Translations under genes and position numbers: made by a program
Shown: piece by piece, positions 1 to 8,135 of the stretch
Position numbering within the stretch: the first letter of the stretch is position 1
Layout of the letters: every line of letters starts with the position of its first letter
Assembly: GCF_005049045.1 (NCBI RefSeq)
Contig: NZ_SUPK01000003.1
Location: forward strand, 186,001-250,000
Direction of reading: 5' to 3'
DNA: 64,000 nt
DNA from: Cohnella pontilimi
GTDB taxonomy: Bacteria > Bacillota > Bacilli > Paenibacillales > Paenibacillaceae
The notes under the pieces: generated by a model
Seen by the model: only the letters and a program-made list of their open reading frames with translations
Told to the model about the DNA's origin: nothing
Databases searched by the model: none

Positions 1-185
1 GACAAATCTTCGGAAGGAGCGGCTTGGACGAGATAATCGAACACCGGCTGCGCGAAAAACAGGCCTGCCACGAGACCTAGAACAAGAACGACAGCCGAAT
101 AAATAATGCGTTTGCGCAGCTCGCCGATATGGTCCCATATCGACATCCAGCCTTCTTGGGGCTGCGTATCGCGAAATTCTGCCAT
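1..185 (-). CDS. tatC: TatC, twin-arginine translocase subunit (5' part only)
   Basis: Polytopic membrane receptor that, with TatA, exports folded proteins carrying twin-arginine signals. Only the first 61 codons are present; the gene runs off the left edge. The N-terminus has the TatC hallmark of a short acidic lead, then MSIWDHIGELRKRI, then a first transmembrane helix (AVVLVLGLVAGLFF). The ATG is preceded by a good SD (AGGAGG) about 8 nt upstream. It lies downstream of tatA on the same strand with a GC-rich hairpin between them. Family membership is clear from the E-L-R-K-R pattern before the first helix; completeness cannot be judged. Confidence 0.9.
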   Translation of the reverse strand, partial: MAEFRDTQPQEGWMSIWDHIGELRKRIIYSAVVLVLGLVAGLFFAQPVFDYLVQAAPSEDL

Positions 186-235
186 GAGAAGCCTCCTGTT
201 CATTGTCATGCGAGACTCCCGTGCCTCACAACAAA

Positions 236-257
236 GGCGGCTGCACGTGCAGCCGCC
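236..257 (-). terminator. GC-rich hairpin between tatA and tatC
   Basis: A perfect 22-nt palindrome (GGCGGCTGCAC and its complement) is followed on the minus strand by TTTGTTGT. The U-tract is weak, so it may attenuate rather than stop transcription into tatC, adjusting TatA:TatC stoichiometry (inference). Confidence 0.55.
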
Positions 258-274
258 TAAGCTCGTTCTCCCGG

Positions 275-505
275 TTATTCGGGAAGACGCCGTTCCGTCG
301 CCGTTTGTTCTTTCTCTTGCAGAGAAACGTCTACGCGCTTAGCCTTACGGTCTTGATCGTCATCCATCAAGTCGTTGGCGCCTTTCTTGAATTCGCGCAG
401 CGTGCGGCCGAACGCTCTGCCGAGCTCAGGCAGCTTGTTCGGTCCGAATAACAGCAAGGCGATAAGTACCAGCAGAATGATTCCCGATGCTCCGATACCG
501 GACAT
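275..505 (-). CDS. tatA: TatA, twin-arginine translocase pore subunit
   Basis: Small pore-forming Tat component, 76 residues. One N-terminal membrane helix (GIILLVLIALLLFG) is followed by the PNKLPELGRAFGRTLREFKKG hinge and amphipathic helix typical of TatA, then a charged tail. FGPNKLPELG is the diagnostic motif. It is the fifth gene of the minus-strand fthC-moaC-mogA-moeA-like-tatA-tatC run. Linkage of molybdenum cofactor genes with Tat is functionally sensible because many molybdoenzymes are Tat substrates, although no molybdoenzyme lies in this window. In B. subtilis a moaC/tatAy/tatCy neighbourhood is known. Confidence 0.95.
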   Translation of the reverse strand: MSGIGASGIILLVLIALLLFGPNKLPELGRAFGRTLREFKKGANDLMDDDQDRKAKRVDVSLQEKEQTATERRLPE

Positions 506-529
506 TCGCTTTCACTCCATTCGTTATGT

Positions 530-1597
530 TTAACCGCGGTATAATCCGCCGTATCCCATCGTGATGATGTCTTCCCTTACAATGACGTCTCCGGCCAGTA
601 CCCTGGGCAGCAGCACGTCGAAGGACGTGTACGGATCGTGCATCACACAGCCCGGCAAGCCGAAGATCGGCACCCCTTCCAGATAGCCGAACAACAGCAT
701 AGAACCCGGAAGCATGGGCGTACCGTAACTGACGATATCCGCGCCGGCCGCCGCGATGGCGCCGGGCGTGCGGTCGTCGGGGTCGACGGACATGCCGCCC
801 GACACCAATATCATATCATACCCTTGCCCCAGGAAATAGCGAATTTCCTTGACAATTGTATGTCGGTCGTCCGGCGCGAAACGCTGCTCCGCTACTTCGG
901 AACCGAGCGATTCCAGCTTCGCCCGCACCGCAGGACCGAATTTATCGGCGATCCGGCCGGAGAACACCTCGGTGCCGGTCGTCAGCAGCCCCGCTCGCAT
1001 GCGCCGCAGCGGACGCACGGCCACGGGTGCACGGCCGCCGTGTTCGTTCCGGTACTTAGCCGCAAGCCGTTCCACATCGGCGACCTTGGCCTCCGGCACA
1101 ATGAGCGGGATCACGCGGGTGGCGGCCAGCGTATCGCCTTGGCGCACCACCTGATGATTGAGGATGGTGGCCAGCGCAACCTCGCCCGCCGCATTCACGG
1201 TATGCACGAAATCCGGATCGATGGCGGCAAGGCCGTTGATTTCGGACTTCAGCGACACTTTTCCTTCGTGCGGATCGCCGTATGCGACATGTTCGCCGGC
1301 CAATGCGACGGCCATCCGCAAAGCAGCGTCATCCTCGTGCAGATCGCTTGGCGCAAGATCAATAACGTAGAGATGCTCTTTGCCGATATCCTTGAGCTTC
1401 GAAATATCTTGTTCCGATATGCGGTGTCCTTTGCGAAACAGCCGTCCCTTGAACGTTCCGGGCACAATTTGCGTCAAATCGTGAGCCAGCACCAAACCGA
1501 CGGCGTCCTCCACCTTGACCTCGCGCAGTACCGAGGAGCTGATGACGCTCGTCCCGTGTTCCGCCGCGGTTTCGGCTTCACGATCGGGGAACGTCAT
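530..1597 (-). CDS. Molybdopterin-binding (MoeA-like) protein
   Basis: 355 residues. The C-terminal half carries a MoCF (MoaB/Mog) fold: TTGTEVFSGRIADKFGP at about 210-226 and SGGMSVDPDDRTPGA at about 266-280 match the molybdopterin-binding loops of MogA/MoeA proteins. The N-terminal part resembles an SAF-like region seen in a Firmicute MoeA-like subfamily, and the protein is shorter than canonical MoeA (about 400). Probable role: metal insertion into molybdopterin or handling of the adenylated intermediate. Its start overlaps the mogA stop (1594-1597), so the two are probably translationally coupled. Canonical MoeA versus a paralogue cannot be decided from this window. Confidence 0.8.
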   Translation of the reverse strand: MTFPDREAETAAEHGTSVISSSVLREVKVEDAVGLVLAHDLTQIVPGTFKGRLFRKGHRISEQDISKLKDIGKEHLYVIDLAPSDLHEDDAALRMAVALAGEHVAYGDPHEGKVSLKSEINGLAAIDPDFVHTVNAAGEVALATILNHQVVRQGDTLAATRVIPLIVPEAKVADVERLAAKYRNEHGGRAPVAVRPLRRMRAGLLTTGTEVFSGRIADKFGPAVRAKLESLGSEVAEQRFAPDDRHTIVKEIRYFLGQGYDMILVSGGMSVDPDDRTPGAIAAAGADIVSYGTPMLPGSMLLFGYLEGVPIFGLPGCVMHDPYTSFDVLLPRVLAGDVIVREDIITMGYGGLYRG

Positions 1598-2088
1598 GCC
1601 TCCTGCTCCCTTCCGGCGCCGGATACTTGCCGCAGCGCCTCGGGCAGCATATCGATCACAGCCATCAAATGATCATGTACGCCCTTCGGGTCTCCGGGCA
1701 AGTTCACGATCAGCGTGCGTCCCCGGATGGCACATACCCCGCGAAACAGCATATTCGACCGAGTCCGCTGCATCGCTGAAGCGCGCATAGCTTCTGCCAT
1801 GCCCGGCACGATCCGCTCGGCGACCATGAGCGTCGCCTCCGGCGTCACGTCGCGCAGCCCAAGCCCGGTGCCGCCCGTTGTGAGAATCAAATCCGCCTGA
1901 TAATAATCCGCAGTCTCGATCAGCGCGGCGCGGATCTCGTCCTGCTCGTCCGGCACGACGCGATAATCGATGATCTTTCCGTGAAGCTCTTCTTCCACCA
2001 GCTCCCGTATCACCTGGGCGCTCGTATCTTCTCTTTCGCCCCGGGCTCCTTTATCGCTGGCCGACAAAAGCGCGACCTTCCAACGCAT
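1594..2088 (-). CDS. MogA/MoaB-type molybdopterin adenylyltransferase
   Basis: About 164 residues, single MoCF domain. It starts MRWKVALLSASDKG and contains DLILTTGGTGLGLRDVTPEA, the classic molybdopterin-binding loop of MogA/MoaB, and ends with the family's IVNLPGDPKG motif. It likely adenylates molybdopterin before Mo insertion. The start chosen is the ATG preceded by GGGGGAAG with 5-6 nt spacing; an upstream in-frame ATG would add seven residues without a ribosome site. Next gene moeA-like overlaps its stop; moaC lies 34 nt upstream. Confidence 0.88.
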   Translation of the reverse strand: MRWKVALLSASDKGARGEREDTSAQVIRELVEEELHGKIIDYRVVPDEQDEIRAALIETADYYQADLILTTGGTGLGLRDVTPEATLMVAERIVPGMAEAMRASAMQRTRSNMLFRGVCAIRGRTLIVNLPGDPKGVHDHLMAVIDMLPEALRQVSGAGREQEA

Positions 2089-2122
2089 GATTCTTCCCCC
2101 CGCTCCCATGAGTTCGAAGACC

Positions 2123-2626
2123 TTACTCGTTCTCTGTATCGCTTGCGGTGAAATCGCCGTTATTGCCGCCGGTTTTGGACAGCAGCCGGATCGTGCCGAT
2201 GATCATATCCTTCTGAATCGCTTTGCACATATCGTAGACGGTCAGAGCGGCAGCCGACACTGCGGTCAGCGCCTCCATTTCCACTCCCGTTTTTCCCGTC
2301 GTTTTCACTTCCGCCGTTACCGTCAGCTCATCTGCTCCGTTATCCGCGAACCGCACGTTCACGCCGGTCAGCGGAAGCGGATGGCACATCGGAATCCAGT
2401 CCGAGGTTCGTTTGGCGGCTTGAATGCCCGCCACCTGCGCGACCGCGAGCACATCTCCTTTGGCGACGGCACCTTCGCGTATACGCCGCAGCGTCTCCGG
2501 TGCCATCTGAATGCGGGCTTCCGCAACTGCCGTGCGCGCGGTGACCGGCTTATCGGATACGTCCACCATGGCGGCGCGGCCTTGCTCGTTAAAATGTGTC
2601 AGCTTGTCCCGCGTGCGAACCATCAT
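2123..2626 (-). CDS. moaC: MoaC, cyclic pyranopterin monophosphate synthase
   Basis: About 167 residues. It converts the MoaA product into cyclic pyranopterin monophosphate. Hallmarks seen: [16 protein letters not shown] at the N-terminus, [20 protein letters not shown] (family motif with the catalytic region), and [23 protein letters not shown]. Two adjacent ATGs follow GGAGGGG (2631-2637); 2626 is used here. The ATG overlaps the TGA of fthC as ATGA, so coupling is likely. No moaA or moaE is present in the window, so the pathway is only partly encoded here. Confidence 0.93.
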   Translation of the reverse strand: MMVRTRDKLTHFNEQGRAAMVDVSDKPVTARTAVAEARIQMAPETLRRIREGAVAKGDVLAVAQVAGIQAAKRTSDWIPMCHPLPLTGVNVRFADNGADELTVTAEVKTTGKTGVEMEALTAVSAAALTVYDMCKAIQKDMIIGTIRLLSKTGGNNGDFTASDTENE

Positions 2627-3264
2627 TGTCCCCCTCCAGACCACCAAATAACCGTTTCTTCCGTAACCAGAGCGTCCAGTCTCAGATCGTGCGGCTCCCT
2701 TGGCAGCGGCCGCTCGGTCAGTTGGATCGACCATGCGAAGCCGATCCAGTAGATTTCCTCGTGGCCGAGAGCGCGTTGGGCGGCATAGAACCGGTCGTAA
2801 TAACCGCCGCCATAACCGAGCCGGCTCCCATCCGGATGAAAAGCGAGTCCGGGAACCAGGACGACGTCCGGCGCATGCGTGACCGGCAGTGCGTCCGTCG
2901 AGGACGGATCCGGTTCCGGCACTCCCCACCGGCCCGGACGCCAGTCGCCGGGACTGCGGACTACGCGCAATTCCATGCTCCCGTTGGACATTCGGGGAGC
3001 CGCCACCGTATCGCCGAGCCGCCAACAGCTTCTTGCGAGCGGCAGCGGATCGGCTTCGGATCGGAACGCGCCATAGGCACACAAAGTGAGCTGCCGGCCC
3101 AGCCGGCTTCGTAAGGGAGCGAGTATTTCACTCTCCACATTCCGGCATAGCCGCTCCGACCATTGAACACGGGTCTCAAGCGGAACCGCGTCCCGGGCAG
3201 CGGCCATTCGCCGGCGCCATTCCGATTTGTCCATGCCGTCCGCATGGGAATCCACCGCGGTCAC
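2623..3264 (-). CDS. 5-formyltetrahydrofolate cyclo-ligase
   Basis: 213 residues. ATP-dependent conversion of 5-formyl-THF to 5,10-methenyl-THF. Family signatures: N-terminal KSEWRRRM basic helix, and the nucleotide-binding motif [22 protein letters not shown] at about 141-162, which is diagnostic. It is the first gene of the minus-strand operon leading into moaC. The GTG at 3264 is an annotation choice: the SD (AAGG) is very close, and an ATG at 3234 ([10 protein letters not shown]) is an equally reasonable start. Its TGA overlaps the moaC ATG. Confidence 0.9.
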   Translation of the reverse strand: MTAVDSHADGMDKSEWRRRMAAARDAVPLETRVQWSERLCRNVESEILAPLRSRLGRQLTLCAYGAFRSEADPLPLARSCWRLGDTVAAPRMSNGSMELRVVRSPGDWRPGRWGVPEPDPSSTDALPVTHAPDVVLVPGLAFHPDGSRLGYGGGYYDRFYAAQRALGHEEIYWIGFAWSIQLTERPLPREPHDLRLDALVTEETVIWWSGGGQ

Positions 3265-3307
3265 CCGCCTTTTGCGGACATCAGCGGTCCGTATTGAAAA
3301 TGGCTGA

Positions 3308-3336
3308 AATATAGTTCAAGTGTACCATTTTTCCAA
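3308..3336 (-). promoter_or_regulatory. Sigma-A promoter for the fthC-moaC-tat operon
   Basis: On the minus strand, -35 TTGGAA (3331-3336) and -10 TATATT (3308-3313) are separated by 17 nt, about 45 nt upstream of the fthC start. The match to consensus is good, but it is a pattern call only. Confidence 0.6.
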
Positions 3337-3393
3337 CGTATTCGCTATGCTTAACCGAAACGAATGTTCCCCTGCGACTCCGGCACACGGGTT

Positions 3394-3423
3394 TTGGACG
3401 GTTTTTCGGATTTACGGTACACT
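3394..3423 (+). promoter_or_regulatory. Sigma-A promoter for the ABC-F gene
   Basis: -35 TTGGAC (3394-3399), 18-nt spacer, -10 TACACT (3418-3423), about 50 nt before the TTG start. It is divergent from the fthC promoter about 60 nt away. Confidence 0.55.
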
Positions 3424-3473
3424 TGTTCTAAAGCTTCAGCACCCACGATTAACCGTCAAACGGAGGGATTTCC

Positions 3474-5396
3474 TTGCTTTTGCAAGCATCCGGTATTCAT
3501 AAATATTACGCGACGACCCCCATTCTTACGGGGGTATCGATCCAAATTAACGAGCGCGACCGCATCGGTCTCGTCGGCGTCAACGGCGCCGGCAAATCGA
3601 CTTTTTTGCGCATTTTGGCCGGCGAACTGCAGGCGGACAACGGCTCGGTATCCAAAGCGAAAGAGCTGCGAATCGGGTACTTGGCGCAAAACGGCGGTCT
3701 GCAAGGTCATCGAACCTTAATAGAAGAAATGCGATCGGCTTTCGGCCCTCTGCTTGAGCAGGAAAAGGAGCTGCAGAAGCTCGAGTCCAGAATCGCGGAT
3801 CCGCGGGAACAGGACGATGCGGTGCAGTACGCCCAGCTGCTCTCCCAATATTCCGATCGCAGCGAGCGGTTTCGCGAAGCCGGCGGATACGAGATGAACA
3901 ACCGGATTCGGAGCGTGCTGCACGGCATGGGCTTCGGCGGCTTCGCTCCCGACACGCCCGTCGCTTCTTTAAGCGGCGGCCAGCGGACGAGACTCGCTCT
4001 CGCCCGGCTGCTGCTCGTTCAACCGGATTTGCTGCTGCTCGACGAACCGACCAACCATTTGGATATCGACACGCTCGGATGGCTCGAACAATATTTGCGC
4101 ACGTATGCAGGCGCGATGGTCATCGTATCCCACGACCGCTATTTCCTGGATGCCACGGTCACTTCGGTCGTCGAGATCGAACGGCACACCGCCACACGTT
4201 ATACGGGCAACTACAGCCGGTTCATGGAGCTGAAAGCCGCCGATTTCGCGCAAAAAGTAAAGCAGTATGAGCAGCAACGCAAAGAAATCAGCAAAATGGA
4301 AGAGTTCATTCAGCGCAATATCGTCCGTGCCTCCACCACCCGCCGCGCTCAAAGCCGCCGCAACGCGCTTGAGCGCATCGAGCGGCTGGAGAAACCCGGT
4401 TATTTGCGCGAAGCCAGTTTTTCGTTCACGACCGAGCGCCGCAGCGGCAAAGACGTTCTTCAAGTTTATGACGCCTCGGCGGCTCCTTCTCCAGACATGA
4501 AACCGTTGTTTCGCAACGTTTCCCTAGAGGTAAAAAGAGGAGAGCGCCTCGCTCTCCTCGGGCCTAACGGCGTCGGCAAAACGACGCTTCTCCGCGCTCT
4601 GGTCGGCAGCCTGGAGCTGCGGACGGGGTCCGTTCGTTGGGGAGCGGGCGTCTCACTTGGCTACTACGATCAGGAACAGCGGGAATTGACGCCTTCCAAC
4701 ACGGTGCTTGAAGAAGTATGGAGCGTGTACCCGCACAAGCCGGAGGCGGAGATCCGAACCGTCCTCGGCAACTTTTTGTTCAGCGGCGAGGACGTCCGCA
4801 AAACCGTCGGATCTTTAAGCGGCGGAGAGAAAGCACGCGTCGCCTTGTCCAAGCTGATGCTCAAGCAGGCGAACGTGCTGGTGCTGGACGAACCGACCAA
4901 CCACCTGGACCTGATGAGCCGCGAAGTACTTGAAGGCGCGCTGGAAGAGTACGACGGCACGTTGTTGTTCGTCTCTCACGACCGCTATTTCCTGAACCGG
5001 ATCGCGGACCGCATCGTCGAGCTTCAACCGGATGGCACACAGCAATATCTCGGTAACTACGACGACATGGTTCAGAAGAAGCGCGATTTGGCCGAATGGG
5101 AAACCGCGGGAAGTGCCGGGGCGTCCGGCGTCTCCGAGCCGGCGGTGCCGGCCGGCGACTACGCGGCGGAGAAGCAGGCCAAGCGTGAGGAAAGGGCGAA
5201 AGCGCGCAAACGGGAACAGGCGGAGAACGATATCGCCAGACTGGAGGCGGAAATTTCCGCCCTGGAGGAAGAGATGGCGTCACCCGGCGTCAGCACGGAT
5301 TATGTGCTCCTCCGCGAAAAACAGACCGCGGCGGACGAGCTTCGAGCCAAGCTCGAAGACGCCTACGCGGCCTGGGAAGCCCTCTTGGAGGAATAA
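3474..5396 (+). CDS. ABC-F family ATPase (YdiF-like)
   Basis: 640 residues, two ATP-binding cassettes in one chain and no membrane segment: a ribosome-associated ABC-F protein. Walker A GVNGAGKST (about 36-44) and GPNGVGKTT (about 363-371); ABC signatures LSGGQRTRLAL and LSGGEKARVAL; Walker B LLLLDEPTNHLD and VLVLDEPTNHLD; the inter-domain linker with RASTTRRAQSRR is characteristic. A charged coiled-coil C-terminal extension (about 560-635) is typical of the YdiF type. It starts with TTG at 3474 after GGAGGG (3462-3467); no ATG fits. Same position relative to tsaD and moaC as ydiF in B. subtilis. Likely role in translation, substrate unknown. Confidence 0.92.
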   Translation: MLLQASGIHKYYATTPILTGVSIQINERDRIGLVGVNGAGKSTFLRILAGELQADNGSVSKAKELRIGYLAQNGGLQGHRTLIEEMRSAFGPLLEQEKELQKLESRIADPREQDDAVQYAQLLSQYSDRSERFREAGGYEMNNRIRSVLHGMGFGGFAPDTPVASLSGGQRTRLALARLLLVQPDLLLLDEPTNHLDIDTLGWLEQYLRTYAGAMVIVSHDRYFLDATVTSVVEIERHTATRYTGNYSRFMELKAADFAQKVKQYEQQRKEISKMEEFIQRNIVRASTTRRAQSRRNALERIERLEKPGYLREASFSFTTERRSGKDVLQVYDASAAPSPDMKPLFRNVSLEVKRGERLALLGPNGVGKTTLLRALVGSLELRTGSVRWGAGVSLGYYDQEQRELTPSNTVLEEVWSVYPHKPEAEIRTVLGNFLFSGEDVRKTVGSLSGGEKARVALSKLMLKQANVLVLDEPTNHLDLMSREVLEGALEEYDGTLLFVSHDRYFLNRIADRIVELQPDGTQQYLGNYDDMVQKKRDLAEWETAGSAGASGVSEPAVPAGDYAAEKQAKREERAKARKREQAENDIARLEAEISALEEEMASPGVSTDYVLLREKQTAADELRAKLEDAYAAWEALLEE

Positions 5397-5410
5397 TCGT
5401 CTTTCCTCAA

Positions 5411-5672
5411 CTATCCACTTTGTTATCCACATAAGCTTGCGTCGAACACCGTCGATTGGGTTGCTTTTGTCGAAACCTGTAGACGGCATCGGCGTAAGCT
5501 TTTTTTGTTAACCGGATGTAAAGTGGATGAGTTTTCCACCGAGTTATCCACTTTATCCACAAAATATCCGTGGAAACTGTGAAAAACCCATCCCCATTTC
5601 ATCATTTTGCACAACTTAGAGTCCCAACGGTTTGCCGGTTTTGTCCACATTATTCACAGGAGGTGTGGATAA
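5411..5672. promoter_or_regulatory. DnaA-box cluster
   Basis: This 303-nt gap (5397-5699) holds multiple matches to the DnaA box TTATNCACA: TTATCCACA at 5423-5431 and 5553-5561, the same sequence inverted at 5664-5672, TTATTCACA at 5650-5658, and one-mismatch sites TTATCCACT (5544-5552) and TTGTCCACA (5641-5649). Weaker matches lie at 5411-5419 and 5522-5530. There is no dnaA or dnaN nearby and no obvious AT-rich unwinding element, so this is not read as oriC. DnaA-box clusters outside oriC occur in Bacillus and titrate DnaA or delay initiation; I recall one near gcp (tsaD), the same neighbourhood, but could not verify it. Confidence 0.75.
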
Positions 5673-5694
5673 CTTTGTGCACACCTCCTTTTTT
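5658..5694 (+). terminator. Intrinsic terminator downstream of ABC-F gene
   Basis: Stem AGGAGGTGTG (5658-5667) pairs with CACACCTCCT (5680-5689), followed by a six-T run. It lies about 260 nt beyond the ABC-F stop, so the whole DnaA-box region would be transcribed as 3' UTR. The inverted DnaA box 5664-5672 overlaps the stem. Confidence 0.75.
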
Positions 5695-5699
5695 CGCTG

Positions 5700-7283
5700 T
5701 TATTGAGCTGCCACGTTCTGTGTCGGTTCGACAGAATTCCGTCCGGACAGAAGCACGCTGTTGCAAGCCGACACATAGGCTCTCGCCGCCGCCAAAATAA
5801 TGTCCCGGTGAATGGCCGTGCCTCGATAACGTTCACCTTGGTACATGACCGATACGACGGCTTCGCCCGAAGCATCCTCCCCGGTGGAGAGGGAGTGCAG
5901 CTCCAAGTCCTCAAACACCGCTTCAATCGGAATCGCTTGCCGCAGGCAATGAATGACCGCTTCCAGCGGCCCTTCTCCCGCGCCCGCGAACGTTTCTTCC
6001 CCGCCGTCTTCCGCGCGGCGCACCGTGACGGATGCGATCCGGGAACGATTAGTGCCCGCGATCACCTGCAGATCCATCAGCGTGTAGGGCTCAAGAAAGC
6101 TGTCGGTGGACTCGCTGACGAGTTTCAGCAGCACGTCGTCGGTAATGATTTTCTGTTCGTCGGCTTTACTTTTGAATCGCGTATAGAGATCGTCCAGTTG
6201 TTCGTCCGCCAGTTGGATTCCGTATTCGGCGATCCGGTGTTTGATGGCATGTCTGCCGGAATGTTTGCCGAGCACGATCATGCTGCGCGGAATGCCCATG
6301 GCTTCCGGGTCCATAATCTCGTAGGTATTGCGATTCTTAAGCAGGCCGTCCTGATGGATGCCCGACTCATGTTGAAAGGCGTTACGCCCGACAATCGGCT
6401 TGTTGAAGGCGATCGGAAAATGCATCATCCGGCTCACCAGTCGGGAAGTCTCGTAAATGTGCTCCGGGTTCACGCCGGTTTCCACGCCGATCGCGTCGCC
6501 TCTGGTTTGGATGGCCATGACCAGCTCCTCGAGCGAGCAATTGCCCGCTCTCTCTCCGACGCCGTTCACGCTGACTTCAACCTGCGTGACGCCGTGGCGG
6601 ATGGCGGCAAGACTGTTGGCGACGGCCAATCCCAAATCGTTGTGGCAATGGGTGCTGTAGACGACTTTATCGCCTCCTCGTACATTGTGCCGGATCCGGG
6701 AGAACAAGGGACCGAATTCCTCCGGCATGGCGTAACCCATCGTGTCGGGGATGTTGATGATCGTGGCTCCCTCTTCGATGGCCGACTCCACGACCCGGAA
6801 AAGGAATTCTTCGCTGGAACGGGACGCATCCATCGGAGAAAATTCGATTTCGTCCACGAATTGCTTACCGTAGGCCACCATATCCCGGAGCACGCGGATC
6901 ACTTCGTCCTGCGATTTGCGGAGCTGGAAGTCGAGATGGATTTGTGACGAGGAAATGAACAGATGCAGCCTGCGCCGCGCGGCGTCGCGCGTGGCGGCCA
7001 CAGCCGCATCGATATCCTCCTTCATGCAGCGGGCAAACCCGCAAATCTCTACATCGTGCAGCTCTCGGGAGATTTGTTGAATCGCGTTGAATTCTCCGGG
7101 GCTCGAAATGGCAAATCCGGGCTCGATTACGTCTACGCCGAGCCTTGCAAGCTGCCGGGCGATGACGACTTTCTGTTCCGGCTTCATGGATGCGCCGGGC
7201 GCCTGCTCTCCATCACGGAGAGTAGTATCAAAAATGCGGATGCGGCGTTTGGACTGCTGGTCGGTGGATCGTTGGGTTGACAT
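5700..7283 (-). CDS. leuA: 2-isopropylmalate synthase
   Basis: 527 residues; condenses acetyl-CoA and 2-oxoisovalerate, the first committed step of leucine synthesis. HMGL-like TIM barrel: RIFDTTLRDGEQAPGASM at the N-terminus (metal and catalytic Arg-Asp), HCHNDLGLAVANSLAAI (metal-binding HxH), GERAGNCSLEE. The C-terminal LeuA dimer/regulatory domain (about 380-515) contains TNRSRIASVTVRRAEDG and GPLEAVIHCLRQAIP, so it should be the leucine-feedback-regulated form. Start ATG 7283 has a strong SD (GAGGAGGT, 7-8 nt). It is monocistronic here and preceded by tandem T-boxes. The regulatory domain plus Leu T-boxes favour LeuA over citramalate synthase. Confidence 0.92.
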   Translation of the reverse strand: MSTQRSTDQQSKRRIRIFDTTLRDGEQAPGASMKPEQKVVIARQLARLGVDVIEPGFAISSPGEFNAIQQISRELHDVEICGFARCMKEDIDAAVAATRDAARRRLHLFISSSQIHLDFQLRKSQDEVIRVLRDMVAYGKQFVDEIEFSPMDASRSSEEFLFRVVESAIEEGATIINIPDTMGYAMPEEFGPLFSRIRHNVRGGDKVVYSTHCHNDLGLAVANSLAAIRHGVTQVEVSVNGVGERAGNCSLEELVMAIQTRGDAIGVETGVNPEHIYETSRLVSRMMHFPIAFNKPIVGRNAFQHESGIHQDGLLKNRNTYEIMDPEAMGIPRSMIVLGKHSGRHAIKHRIAEYGIQLADEQLDDLYTRFKSKADEQKIITDDVLLKLVSESTDSFLEPYTLMDLQVIAGTNRSRIASVTVRRAEDGGEETFAGAGEGPLEAVIHCLRQAIPIEAVFEDLELHSLSTGEDASGEAVVSVMYQGERYRGTAIHRDIILAAARAYVSACNSVLLSGRNSVEPTQNVAAQ

Positions 7284-7320
7284 AGGTTGTACCTCCTCGG
7301 ATTGTGGTTTCGGAGACGGC

Positions 7321-7680
7321 AAAAAGCCCGCCGTCTCCCCTACTGCAAGAGACGACGGGCTTAAGCGCTAAGCCGCCGCGGTACCACTCTGCTTGGAGGG
7401 CTTCGCTTTCCGGAAGCGAAACGTTCCTCCCCCTCATACGCCTGTTCATGCCGTCCGGACGGCGTGAACCCAGCGAGCGCCCGATATCGGGGGCCGGCCG
7501 CGGCGGATTATTGTGGAAGCTGTTCAGCCGGCCTTTGGCCTGCCGCTTCGCGCCACGTTCATCCGCCTCGCTCCCGGACGAGTTCGGGTTCCCTTCGGCT
7601 GCGTCGCACCAACCCGCAGCTCTCTGATTTCCGGGCGTTACCCTACTGCTTCCGTTCATCGCGTTGTGCTTATAGGTGAG
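7321..7680 (-). ncRNA. T-box leader 1 (leuA-proximal)
   Basis: Minus-strand leader with the T-box sequence AGAGTGGTACCGCGG (7376-7390) and a factor-independent terminator (stem 7326-7337/7349-7360, U-run 7321-7325). Stem I is recognisable from AGUA (specifier-loop 5' strand), AGAGAGCUGCGGGU and the GGUGCGAC distal loop. The specifier strand reads ACCC-GAA-CUC-G. CUC gives Leu, but if the register of well-studied T-boxes (GAA-N-codon) is applied strictly the triplet would be UCG (Ser). Given leuA downstream, Leu is the sensible reading. Uncharged tRNA should stabilise the antiterminator. Confidence 0.88.
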
Positions 7681-7690
7681 CGGGGGCAAC

Positions 7691-8012
7691 AAAAAGCCCG
7701 CCGTCTCCATAGAAGAGACGGCGGGCATTTCAGCCGACCGCGGTACCACTCTCGTTGACGCACGAAGCGTCCACCTCAAGCCGAAAGCTCCGTTGTTTAA
7801 GCGAAACTTCCCGCACCCTGTCACGGGGGTTAACCGTATCGGCGTACTATCGTGACGGAACCTGCTGTCCGTCTCGTATTTCCACCGATCCGCTCCCAGG
7901 CGAGCTTCGGATTTCCCTCCGCTGCGTTGCACCGACCCGCAGCTCTCTGATTCCGGGCGCCATCCTACTGTTCCTGTTCTTCACGTTTTTGCCGTTATGT
8001 TCCCTCACGGGA
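7691..8012 (-). ncRNA. T-box leader 2 (promoter-proximal, Leu CUC specifier)
   Basis: A second complete T-box upstream of the first: T-box sequence AGAGTGGTACCGCGG (7738-7752), terminator stem 7696-7707/7715-7726 with U-run 7691-7695, stem I with AGUAGGAU pairing AUCC, AG-bulge segment AGAGAGCUGCGGGU and distal loop GGUGCAAC. The specifier strand reads AUCC-GAA-G-CUC, a clean Leu (CUC) codon. Transcripts must read through both terminators to reach leuA, which should give a steeper response to tRNA-Leu charging than a single T-box. Confidence 0.9.
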
Positions 8013-8021
8013 TTGGTTCTT

Positions 8022-8050
8022 ATTATATTCACTTCAAAATATTCTGTCAA
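8022..8050 (-). promoter_or_regulatory. Strong sigma-A promoter for the T-box/leuA transcript
   Basis: Perfect consensus hexamers on the minus strand: TTGACA (8045-8050), 17-nt spacer, TATAAT (8022-8027). High constitutive initiation with control left to the two T-boxes is the usual logic. Confidence 0.85.
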
Positions 8051-8135
8051 TTCGTTGACTCAGTTTACATAAGCGGGCTTCTCCACGCACCCTCCATCAC
8101 CCGCGCTTCTAACTCACTCTGACCGACTCCACCCT

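Noticed and set aside
638-1672. 344-codon plus-strand ORF
   Set aside because: Antisense to the moeA-like gene, which has clear family motifs; Arg/His-rich shadow composition.
5397-5699. DnaA boxes read as the chromosomal origin
   Set aside because: No dnaA, dnaN, recF or gyrase genes, and no AT-rich unwinding region; more likely a non-oriC DnaA-box cluster.
5703-6947. 414-codon plus-strand ORF
   Set aside because: Antisense to leuA; no SD or recognisable motif.
7228-7932. 234-codon minus-strand ORF across the leuA leader
   Set aside because: It overlays both T-boxes and their terminators and lacks a ribosome site; the conserved RNA motifs explain the sequence.
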